A stretch of 64,000 bases of DNA, taken from Ravibacter sp964559125. GTDB lineage: Bacteria; Bacteroidota; Bacteroidia; Cytophagales; Spirosomataceae. The DNA lies in assembly GCA_964559125.1 (NCBI GenBank), contig CAZLGW010000032.1:1-64000 (forward strand), in the 5' to 3' direction. The notes beneath the pieces were generated by a model. The model made no database searches. It was not told where the DNA came from and was given only the letters and a program-made list of their open reading frames with translations. Made by a program: the position numbers and the translations under genes. Positions 1 through 7,934 of this stretch are shown here, one piece after another; position 1 is the stretch's first letter, and the number at the start of each line of letters is the position of its first letter.

Positions 1-26
1 CGTTAAAAACTGTATTTTTACGCTGG

Positions 27-1825
27 CTTTCAATCGCACCTGCTGGTATTGAAAAAACAGTGCCCTTTCATCGGCATCCGATAGCTTATTGCTTTCAATC
101 GCACCTGCTGGTATTGAAAATCGGTTTGCATCCGGAATAAGGCGTACTCTTCAAGCTTTCAATCGCACCTGCTGGTATTGAAAACATCGTCAAAATTGGT
201 GTCTCTCAACGAGTCAGGATCCTTTCAATCGCACCTGCTGGTATTGAAAATCAGGAGCAACTGAACATTATTAGCCCCGGCATAGGCTTTCAATCGCACC
301 TGCTGGTATTGAAAAAAGTGTACGCCGCTGCGTACACAAGGGATCAGGCGGCTTTCAATCGCACCTGCTGGTATTGAAAATATTCCCTCACGACCCGCCC
401 CATACCTTGACAACCCCTTTCAATCGCACCTGCTGGTATTGAAAAGGCGATGCGGGCATTAATTGTAACTGCTTCATTTCGCTTTCAATCGCACCTGCTG
501 GTATTGAAAACGCTCCTACCAATCACGGAAGATCAGCCTTTCGATAGCTTTCAATCGCACCTGCTGGTATTGAAAAGTCGATGTCTTCCAGGATATACAA
601 CCCCGAGTGCTCTTTCAATCGCACCTGCTGGTATTGAAAACGAGATGTGTATCAGTTTGCTTGAGGGGAAGATAGACTTTCAATCGCACCTGCTGGTATT
701 GAAAATACGCTATCCGCCGAGGCGCCGCCCTGCAGGATCTCTTTCAATCGCACCTGCTGGTATTGAAAACAGTACATCCTACGCGATGCGCCGTTTTTCA
801 ACCGGCTTTCAATCGCACCTGCTGGTATTGAAAAGAAAGTTGAGCAGTACGAAGCGTAGCTAGCGGAGGCTTTCAATCGCACCTGCTGGTATTGAAAACA
901 TTGGGATACACGATGGTAGCGCAGCATTATCATCTTTCAATCGCACCTGCTGGTATTGAAAAAACTATTACCATTTCCTGGCCGGGACTCTTAGCTCGCT
1001 TTCAATCGCACCTGCTGGTATTGAAAATATAAAAGCCTTGTCGCCGTGTAGCAACACGTTGCACTTTCAATCGCACCTGCTGGTATTGAAAAAAGATGAG
1101 ACGGAGCATTACTCGAAGCCTCCTGTTTCTTTCAATCGCACCTGCTGGTATTGAAAATCAACCCAGCTATAGATGTACTGTATATGAGATACCCTTTCAA
1201 TCGCACCTGCTGGTATTGAAAAGAAGACACTGACTGGACCCCCGCAGAAGGTGACGTTCTTTCAATCGCACCTGCTGGTATTGAAAACGCACCTGGCGGA
1301 GCAGCAGAGACGGCTAGCTGCTAACTTTCAATCGCACCTGCTGGTATTGAAAAGTAAGCAAACCCCTCCTATTCGCGAAATTTGATGCCTCTTTCAATCG
1401 CACCTGCTGGTATTGAAAACAGACAACCAGGACTATTGCCTCGTTCCTGATCAGCTTTCAATCGCACCTGCTGGTATTGAAAAGCACCATCAGCTTAAGC
1501 ATGTCCTCGCTTTTCAGTCTTTCAATCGCACCTGCTGGTATTGAAAANNNNNNNNNNNNNNNNNNNNNNNNNNNNNNNNNNNNNNNNNNNNNNNNNNNNN
1601 NNNNNNNNNNNNNNNNNNNNNNNNNNNNNNNNNNNNNNNNNNNNNNNGCTTAAGCATGTCCTCGCTTTTCAGTCTTTCAATCGCACCTGCTGGTATTGAA
1701 AAGTAGCAATGTAGCTTACTTGGTGGCCGCTGATCTTCTTTCAATCGCACCTGTTGGTATTGAAAATCTTCAGTGGTCATGGTTTGCCCTAGGATGAGTT
1801 TGCTTTCAATCGCACCTGCTGGTAT
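27..1825 (+). CRISPR. CRISPR array, 29-bp repeat, about 25 spacers
   Basis: A 29-bp repeat (begins CTTTCAATCGCACC, ends GGTATTGAAAA) recurs every 64-66 bp, first at 27-55, then 92, 156, 222, 287, 352, 417, 482, 548, 612, 677, 741, 806, 870, 934, 999, 1064, 1129, 1194, 1259, 1325, 1391, 1455 and 1519. After the gap it recurs at 1674, 1738 and, truncated, 1803-1825. Spacers are 35-37 bp and all differ. The repeat at 1738 carries one C-to-T change and the last is broken, so the right side is the old, leader-distal end and the leader should lie left of the window. On that strand each crRNA would carry an ATTGAAAA 5' handle, typical of type I-B or type III systems. No cas gene is present here, so the type is not settled. 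Confidence 0.98.
1548..1647. other. Assembly gap (100 N) inside the CRISPR array
   Basis: Exactly 100 unknown bases, the usual placeholder for a scaffold join of unknown length. The 55 bases before it (1493-1547) and after it (1648-1702) are identical: the end of one spacer plus a full repeat. The gap probably holds no missing sequence, and one spacer-repeat unit is counted twice. Confidence 0.97.
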
Positions 1826-2124
1826 CCCCCTCAACCTTGCTACACCGCTTATGGATTGAAACTTGGCCTCTACAAATTACAGCTCAGAGTCGTTCGGTCT
1901 TCAAAGTATAGTTCCTGAGAAATAGAAGGATTGAAATCTACCATATGTAAGCTGAACAATAACCAGAAAACACTTCAAAATCTCTCTCTCGGTAAGACGG
2001 TTAAACCTGGCACAAACCGCCCCCATTTTTATTTTCTCAGTATAAGCGTATATTAGGCGCAAGATTACCTACACCTCCTTATTATTCTCAACCTTAATTA
2101 TTCTCAACCTTATTCCCTCATTTT
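1826..2124. other. Intergenic stretch between CRISPR array and protease gene
   Basis: About 300 bp with no credible gene. It holds ATTGAAAC at 1855-1862, perhaps the displaced 3' end of the last array repeat, a second GGATTGAAA at 1928-1936, and a perfect 16-bp tandem duplication (ATTATTCTCAACCTTA) at 2081-2096 and 2097-2112, just before the protease start. No clear TANNTTTG promoter was found. Confidence 0.6.
2081..2112 (+). repeat. Two perfect tandem copies of a 16-bp unit
   Basis: ATTATTCTCAACCTTA occurs at 2081-2096 and again immediately at 2097-2112, ending 12 bp before the start codon at 2125. It lies in the 5' leader of the protease gene. It could be a regulatory direct repeat or a slippage duplication; the sequence alone does not decide. 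Confidence 0.85.
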
Positions 2125-5100
2125 ATGAAGTCATTATTCCACTCCATTTGTCAATTTAACAGCATTCTTTTCCTTTTATCGTTCTTCTGCACAAATCCGG
2201 CGTCCGGGCAATCCTCCGGTTTGGATCCGGCCGAGCTTAAAAACCCCCGAAAGGCTGTTCCGGGTCAGTATATTGTTGTTTTTAAAAAAGAAGGAGGATC
2301 CAGCGCCAGGATGCAGGCGACGACGGACACCCGGCTGCGCAGACAACGTATGGAGGAAGAGGTTTCGGCGACCCTGAAGAAAAACAACATCCCGGAAAGT
2401 AAAGTACTGCATGTCTATGAAAATGTTTTGCAGGGCTTTTCGATAGCCGGCCTGACAGACGGGGAAGTAGCGCAGCTTAGAAATGATCCCCAGGTAGATT
2501 ATATAGAGCCGGATGTGCCGGTATACGCTTCCATCCCTGAAAACGCAGGCAGCGCCCGGATTTCCGGAACTTGCAGTACTCCGAGCGTAATTTTTAACGG
2601 AACAGAGAGTTTTAATTTTGGTCCGGCAAATTTTGGTCCCAAAAAAAATGTTACCGGGAGGCTTGTTCTGACAGACCCCGCCGACGCCTGTGGCGATGAC
2701 CCTTTAACATTCTCTCCCGATGGTATTGAAGGACCCAAAATAGCTTTAATCGATAGGGGAACGTGTGAGTATAGCTCAAAAGTCTACCGGGCACAACTCG
2801 CCGGGGCAGTTGGGGTCATCATTGCGAACAATGTTAGCGGGACGCCGCCTACCATGGTGATAGGAACGAATGAAGAACCTGTTACAATCCCGTCGATGAG
2901 CATTTCCCTCGATCAGGCAAATGCTATTAAGACGGCCATCAGCCAGGGTACCGAATTTACCGTGACAATTAATTACGGTTTGCCTGATGAAACCTTCCAG
3001 TGTACTCCCTGGGGGATTACAAGGGTAGGAGGAGGATTGTCGGGCGTAGGGAAACGGGCATGGATTGTTGATTCCGGTATCGACATGGATCACCCGGACC
3101 TGAACGTCGATGGAGGAAATTCGGTTTCTTTTTTGCCGGGTTTACCAAGTCCGGATGACCAGAATGGTCACGGGACACACGTAGCAGGCACATTGGCTGC
3201 TATTGATAACAGCCAGGGAGTGATCGGCGTAGCTGCCGGAGCTACAGTAGTTTCGGTAAGGGTGTTGGATGCCGCCGGAGTTGGGTTAGCCTCTTCGGTT
3301 ATTGCAGGAATAAATTACATAGCCGGCTCACCTGCCCTGAGCCCGGCCGATGTGGTGAATATAAGCCTGGGCGGAATGCCGAGTAAGGCCCGGGAAGATG
3401 CAGTAGCCGGTTTGGCCGGTTTATGTAAAGTAATTATTGCCGCCGGCAATGATACAAGAAATGTCAATTTCATGGGTCCGGCCAGGGTCATCCATCCCAA
3501 TGTATACACCATATCGGCCATGGATGCTTCGGATACATTTGCCGGTTTTTCCAATTTCGGAACAGCGGTGAGGTACTGTGCTCCGGGAGTAAGTGTTTTA
3601 TCATGCGATCTGAACGGCGGATATTCATACAAGAACGGGACTTCTATGGCAGCGCCCCATGTTGCCGGCCTTCTTTTGCTGGGGGTGGATCTTTGTGCGC
3701 CCAAACGCGTACAGGGAGATAAGGACGGAATGCCTGACCCCATCCTGGCCGTTAGGACTGTGGCCGACCAAGCCGATGAAGATGAAGATGGCTTCTCTCC
3801 CTGCGACGGAGACCTTGATGACAACGATCCCAACATCCACCCCTCGGAAGAGATATGCGACGGTATCGACAATGACAACGACGGCCTGATCGATGAAGGC
3901 GACGTATGCTGCCCGGACGGTATATCCCGCCTCTATGTAAAACATAATGCCGCAGGCGCCAATACGGGCTCTTCGTGGTCGAATGCCTTTACTTCACTTC
4001 AGTCTGCGCTTTCCCTGGCAGCGAAATGCTCCGCCATTACGGAAATATGGGTTGCAGTGGGTAACTACTACCCGTCTGCCGATGAGTTCGGAAACACCAA
4101 CCCCTCCTGGGATGAGCGGACTAAAACTTTTTCACTTAGAAATAACCTGGCTGTATTAGGTGGCTTCACGGGAAATGAGCTGCCGGATTTCGACCCCGCC
4201 CAACGGACCTATATCAATATGGTCTCGACCCTGCTTAGCGGTGACATCCAGCGAAACCTTAATATCGCAGACAATGCCTATAACATTATCCGCAATGTAC
4301 CTCTTTACGGCCAGCTAATGTATAACACTGCCGTATTGGATGGCTTTACGATAGTCTCTGGGAGGGCAAACAGGATCGGGCCGAATAGTAGTCTTGTTTT
4401 CCCGTTCAGCTATGGTGGAGGGATATTCAATTATTTGGCCGGAATTGAAGTCCGCAATGTAATATTTGACAGCAACTACGGACTTGTTGGGGGCGCTATG
4501 TCGAATATTCTGTCGGGTGTTTCATTGAACAGAATCCAGGTGATCAGGAATTCCGGTTATTACGGCGCGGGAATTGTCAATGACGCGTCGTCGCCGTGGA
4601 TCTTTAACGCCACATTCCAGGTCAATATAACCGAGACAGACGGAGCTGCGATAAGCAATAATTTCGGTTCAGGCCCTATCATTGCCAATTCGTCATTTTC
4701 CGGTAACAAGGTCACAAAATCCGCAAGTCAGAGTGAAGGCGGGACTATCTACAACTATGACGGATCGTCGCCTTTCATTATCAATAGTATCATTTGGGGG
4801 AACAGCGATGGAATTTATAACGTGCCGGCCTCGGCTGGGAATGCAGCGAGTAACCCGCAGATTACTTACAGTATCGTACAAAACCTTTCGCCGGAAGAAG
4901 GGGCGTATAACCTGGATGTAAACCCTCTTTTTGTTACACAACCGAACATCGGAGGTAGTACAGGGAACCTTAGGCTGCAGCCCTGCTCGCCTGCTTTGAA
5001 TGCGGGCGATCCGGCGATAACGACCGCAATTATAGGCCCCGGCGACGCAATAGGCCAAACCCGTATTTACGGGGAGGCCATTGATATGGGATCGATGGAA

Positions 5101-5880
5101 TTGCAGGAAGATCCTTTCGAAGTGAGTATTTCGGCCAATCCGGGACTGGACATTTCTTCAGGCACCAGCGTAACCCTTACGGCATCAGGTGCATACAGCT
5201 ATGTTTGGTCTACTTCAGCTACCACTCCGTCGATCACAGTGACGCCTTCGGCCACAGCGGCCTATACCGTTACGGGCAATGAACAATGGGGGAATTGTTC
5301 CGGCACTGCCCAGGTCGTAGTGATAGTAGACGGAGCTCCGTTGCCCGTATCGCTGGTAAGCTTTACTGCAAAAGTACAACCCAACGGAACCGTAAAACTA
5401 GACTGGGCTACTACTGACGAGAAGGATAATGCTTACTACGAGCTTGAAAAAAGCGCCGATCTGAAAGCAATAGACAAATTTGCAGAGCTGAAACCCCAGA
5501 CCGAGGGTGACCTCGTAAGAAAATACGGCTTTACCGATGAAGTTCCTTATAAAGGCCAGAGCTACTACCGGCTTACCCAGGTTGACCTGGACGGGAAACG
5601 GACTTCCTATCCCTGGGCCTCGGTCTTTGTCGCCCGAAACTACAGCGTCTTCCCGAATCCTGTTTCGGAAAGTAATTTCAGCCTGAAGCTTGATGAGCCC
5701 GACAACGCTGTGCTGAAGTTCTTCACAGCCGACGGCAAACCGGTTGATTTTAAAGCTACACGCCGGAAAGACGGGACCCTGAACCTGGAAATCCCGGCAC
5801 AACTGCAGTCCGGTGTTTATATGCTTTCAGTCGAAGAAAGGGGACAAACCAGTTTCCATCGGGTAATTGTCAACAAATAG
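2125..5880 (+). CDS. Secreted S8 subtilisin-like protease with PA, MopE-type, beta-helix and T9SS sorting domains
   Basis: A 1251-residue extracellular serine protease. Domains in order: signal peptide (about 1-30), inhibitor I9 propeptide (about 44-135), PA domain (about 150-290), S8 catalytic domain starting at TPWGITRV (about 294). The triad is Asp316 (IVDSGID), His349 (NGHGTHVAG) and Ser507 (NGTSMAAPH), with oxyanion Asn442. An Asp-rich MopE-like metal-binding stretch follows (about 551-593), then a pectin-lyase-like region (from about 602) and a C-terminal type IX secretion type A sorting domain starting near SVFPNP. The PA domain lies before the catalytic domain rather than inserted between His and Ser as in many subtilases. 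The product should be exported and anchored or released by the T9SS. It is monocistronic, with a strong hairpin after the stop. Confidence 0.93.
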   Translation: MKSLFHSICQFNSILFLLSFFCTNPASGQSSGLDPAELKNPRKAVPGQYIVVFKKEGGSSARMQATTDTRLRRQRMEEEVSATLKKNNIPESKVLHVYENVLQGFSIAGLTDGEVAQLRNDPQVDYIEPDVPVYASIPENAGSARISGTCSTPSVIFNGTESFNFGPANFGPKKNVTGRLVLTDPADACGDDPLTFSPDGIEGPKIALIDRGTCEYSSKVYRAQLAGAVGVIIANNVSGTPPTMVIGTNEEPVTIPSMSISLDQANAIKTAISQGTEFTVTINYGLPDETFQCTPWGITRVGGGLSGVGKRAWIVDSGIDMDHPDLNVDGGNSVSFLPGLPSPDDQNGHGTHVAGTLAAIDNSQGVIGVAAGATVVSVRVLDAAGVGLASSVIAGINYIAGSPALSPADVVNISLGGMPSKAREDAVAGLAGLCKVIIAAGNDTRNVNFMGPARVIHPNVYTISAMDASDTFAGFSNFGTAVRYCAPGVSVLSCDLNGGYSYKNGTSMAAPHVAGLLLLGVDLCAPKRVQGDKDGMPDPILAVRTVADQADEDEDGFSPCDGDLDDNDPNIHPSEEICDGIDNDNDGLIDEGDVCCPDGISRLYVKHNAAGANTGSSWSNAFTSLQSALSLAAKCSAITEIWVAVGNYYPSADEFGNTNPSWDERTKTFSLRNNLAVLGGFTGNELPDFDPAQRTYINMVSTLLSGDIQRNLNIADNAYNIIRNVPLYGQLMYNTAVLDGFTIVSGRANRIGPNSSLVFPFSYGGGIFNYLAGIEVRNVIFDSNYGLVGGAMSNILSGVSLNRIQVIRNSGYYGAGIVNDASSPWIFNATFQVNITETDGAAISNNFGSGPIIANSSFSGNKVTKSASQSEGGTIYNYDGSSPFIINSIIWGNSDGIYNVPASAGNAASNPQITYSIVQNLSPEEGAYNLDVNPLFVTQPNIGGSTGNLRLQPCSPALNAGDPAITTAIIGPGDAIGQTRIYGEAIDMGSMELQEDPFEVSISANPGLDISSGTSVTLTASGAYSYVWSTSATTPSITVTPSATAAYTVTGNEQWGNCSGTAQVVVIVDGAPLPVSLVSFTAKVQPNGTVKLDWATTDEKDNAYYELEKSADLKAIDKFAELKPQTEGDLVRKYGFTDEVPYKGQSYYRLTQVDLDGKRTSYPWASVFVARNYSVFPNPVSESNFSLKLDEPDNAVLKFFTADGKPVDFKATRRKDGTLNLEIPAQLQSGVYMLSVEERGQTSFHRVIVNK

Positions 5881-5893
5881 AGAATCGGGGCTA

Positions 5894-5921
5894 CCTTGGT
5901 CTGTGTCTGCACAGACCAAGG
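5894..5921 (+). terminator. Hairpin after the protease gene
   Basis: Perfect 12-bp stem (CCTTGGTCTGTG, 5894-5905, with 5910-5921) and a TCTG tetraloop, 13 bp after the stop codon. It lacks a U-tract, so it may act as an mRNA 3' stabiliser or a non-canonical terminator. Confidence 0.7.
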
Positions 5922-5946
5922 GTATAGTTGTCTACTATTGCATTCA

Positions 5947-5979
5947 TTTAGGAAATAATATCAGCCTTTTGTAAGTTTG
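5947..5979 (+). promoter_or_regulatory. Candidate promoter of the ECF sigma gene
   Basis: TAAGTTTG at 5972-5979 fits the Bacteroidota -7 consensus TANNTTTG. TTTA at 5947-5950, 21 bp upstream, is a weak -33 element. The sigma start codon is 30 bp downstream. Confidence 0.45.
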
Positions 5980-6009
5980 TCGATAGTTTAGCAGACCTAT
6001 CCTAGCACA

Positions 6010-6603
6010 ATGGGAGCAGATCGTCATGTAACCGATGAAAGACAGTTGCTGGAAGAACTCGTCAGCGGGAATGCTGATGCGTTTACAGACCTGTACTACC
6101 GTTACGGGGCGCAATTGCACGCACATCTGCTGCGTATGATTAAATCCGAAGAGACCGCCCGGGAAATATACCAGGATATCTTCATGAAGATCTGGGAGCG
6201 CCGTGAAGGGATAGACGTCGACAAGCCCTTCGGGGCCTACCTGTATCGTATAGCTGTAAACAAGGTATATGATCACTTTCGTAAGATCGCCAGGGAAAAA
6301 CGCCTTGCCAACAGTATTGCCGCTTCTTCAGAAGGCTTCCACCGCGATACCGAAAACGGGCTGCTTTATGACGAAAGCCTCCGTCTGATCCATAAAGCTA
6401 TAGACCAGCTTCCCCCTGCCAGGAGACAGATATACATGCTCTGCAAAATAGAGAACAAAAGCTACGAGGAAATAGCCGCTCTGCTGGGCATTTCCACTTC
6501 TACCATCAATGACCACATTGTAAAAGCCAACCGCTTCCTTAAAAAAGCCCTCGCAGCGCACATAGATACGGTTGTGATATGGCTCATCCTCTTCGGAATT
6601 TAG
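6010..6603 (+). CDS. ECF RNA polymerase sigma-70 factor, FecI-like
   Basis: A 197-residue sigma factor. Region 2 spans about 25-95 (core-binding DIFMKIWERR, then YLYRIAVNKVYDHFRK) and region 4 is a helix-turn-helix at about 150-185 (ISTSTINDHIVKANRFL). It is the first gene of a FecI-FecR-SusC-SusD cell-surface signalling set. When ligand binds the SusC-type receptor (7935-11459), FecR (6733-7755) should release or activate this factor to transcribe the uptake locus. Length and arrangement are normal for the family. The ligand is unknown. Confidence 0.93.
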   Translation: MGADRHVTDERQLLEELVSGNADAFTDLYYRYGAQLHAHLLRMIKSEETAREIYQDIFMKIWERREGIDVDKPFGAYLYRIAVNKVYDHFRKIAREKRLANSIAASSEGFHRDTENGLLYDESLRLIHKAIDQLPPARRQIYMLCKIENKSYEEIAALLGISTSTINDHIVKANRFLKKALAAHIDTVVIWLILFGI

Positions 6604-6632
6604 CCCCAGCCCCGAAGGGGCGCCATCCCTTA

Positions 6633-6653
6633 ACCCCGGGCATAGTCCGGGGT
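6633..6653 (+). terminator. Hairpin between sigma factor and FecR genes
   Basis: ACCCCGG at 6633-6639 pairs with CCGGGGT at 6647-6653 over a 7-nt loop; a smaller CCCC-GAA-GGGG hairpin lies just upstream at 6610-6620. No U-tract follows, so it may be an mRNA processing or partial attenuation structure within the regulatory operon. Confidence 0.4.
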
Positions 6654-6732
6654 CCCTGAAAAAAAAATCCGCCTCCCCAGCAGATGATGCCTCCCCGTCA
6701 GACGTAATACAAATAAAAACAACAAAAACGAC

Positions 6733-7755
6733 ATGAAAGACGATTCCGGGAGGATACGGAAGCTTTTCAGGAAATACCTGGCGGATGAATGCAGTCCGGA
6801 GGAAAAGGCTGAGGTAATGGCCTGGTTCGACCGGGAAGAGAATGAGCAGGTGCTGAAAGAGCTGATACGGTCCGAATTCGAGCAGGAGATCCCGGTAAGG
6901 GAAAATTCTGTGCGGGTGCAGCAGGAAGTTTACCGTAACTTCGACTGGGTGTTGCCCGCTGAAGAAACAAGACGTCTGCGGTGGAGGTTGCCGCGCATCA
7001 GCCGTTTGACGGCTGCGGCAATACTGTTGGGAGCGGTCTTCAGCCTGGCTGCTATTGTTTATCTTTATACATCTAAACTGTCTTTTCCGGGGAATGCCGA
7101 GATGACATCTACCGCTGTGGGGGAAAGAAAGAGGGTGAAGCTGGAAGATGGCTCGGTAGTGTGGTTAAATGCGGCGAGCAGGCTGTCCTATCCCCGGCGC
7201 TTTACAGGTAGCGTAAGAGAAGTGACGTTGGAGGGAGAAGCTTTTTTTGACATAGCGCGTAATGCAGACCAGCCCTTTGTGATAAAATCCGGCGCCTTGA
7301 AAACGACCGTGCTCGGTACCAGTTTTAATATCAGGGCTTACCTGGAAGATAAAACGATGTCGGTAGCGGTTGTAACAGGTAAGGTAAAAGTAAATTCAGC
7401 GGAAGCGGAGCTTCACCTGGAGCCCAATCAACAGGCTGTATTCGATAAAAAACACCATAAGCTGGATAAACGGCAGGAAATGTTTGTATCTGAAATGGTG
7501 TCGTGGAAAGAAGGGATGCTACGGTTCCGGAATACTACATTCCCGGAAGTGGCGACGGTTTTGAAAAGAACCCGCGGTGTAGACATCAGATACGACCGCC
7601 ACCTTGAGAATTGCCCGATTATTCATGCCGATTTTGATGAAAATGATTCTCTTGAGAACATCCTCGGCACGCTGATGATGGCTGTGAATGGTAGCGTAGA
7701 GAAAACAGATGACGGCGTATATCATCTTGCATCTGACGTCGATTGCCGGCCGTGA
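6733..7755 (+). CDS. FecR-family anti-sigma factor
   Basis: A 340-residue single-pass inner-membrane protein. A cytoplasmic sigma-binding part (about 1-90) is followed by one transmembrane helix (about 92-112), a periplasmic FecR domain (about 120-220, with GERKRVKLEDGSVVWLNA and VTLEGEAFFDIA), and a C-terminal DUF4974-type domain (about 262-335) that normally contacts the STN domain of the receptor. It follows the sigma gene by 129 bp and precedes the SusC-type receptor, the standard order for this signalling chain. The start at 6733 gives the full cytoplasmic domain. Confidence 0.94.
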   Translation: MKDDSGRIRKLFRKYLADECSPEEKAEVMAWFDREENEQVLKELIRSEFEQEIPVRENSVRVQQEVYRNFDWVLPAEETRRLRWRLPRISRLTAAAILLGAVFSLAAIVYLYTSKLSFPGNAEMTSTAVGERKRVKLEDGSVVWLNAASRLSYPRRFTGSVREVTLEGEAFFDIARNADQPFVIKSGALKTTVLGTSFNIRAYLEDKTMSVAVVTGKVKVNSAEAELHLEPNQQAVFDKKHHKLDKRQEMFVSEMVSWKEGMLRFRNTTFPEVATVLKRTRGVDIRYDRHLENCPIIHADFDENDSLENILGTLMMAVNGSVEKTDDGVYHLASDVDCRP

Positions 7756-7804
7756 TAATATAAACCTGAAACCCTGTATAGCGCCTATGGAAAAATAGAA
7801 AAAC

Positions 7805-7832
7805 AAAAAAAGCCCGGTATATGCAGCCGGGC
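7805..7832 (-). terminator. Possible minus-strand terminator between fecR and susC
   Basis: GCCCGG (7812-7817) pairs with CCGGGC (7827-7832) over a 9-nt loop. An A-rich run precedes it on the plus strand, so on the minus strand the hairpin is followed by a U-tract. No minus-strand gene lies here, so it would stop antisense transcripts; on the plus strand it is only a hairpin in the susC leader. Confidence 0.35.
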
Positions 7833-7934
7833 CATGTAAGGACAAACTTTAATGCCGGGAAAGGTGGACGAGAGCTTCGAAACAAAACGACCACTATCCG
7901 GAACAGAACCGTTCAACCTTAACAGATCAAATGT

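Noticed and set aside
1..26. Possible CRISPR leader at the left edge
   Set aside because: Only 26 bases precede the first visible repeat; this is as likely to be the end of another spacer.
225..1834. Open frames across the array encoding repeated FQYQQVRLK or FQSHLLVLK peptides
   Set aside because: They are translations of the CRISPR repeat, whose unit length happens to keep some frames open; not genes.
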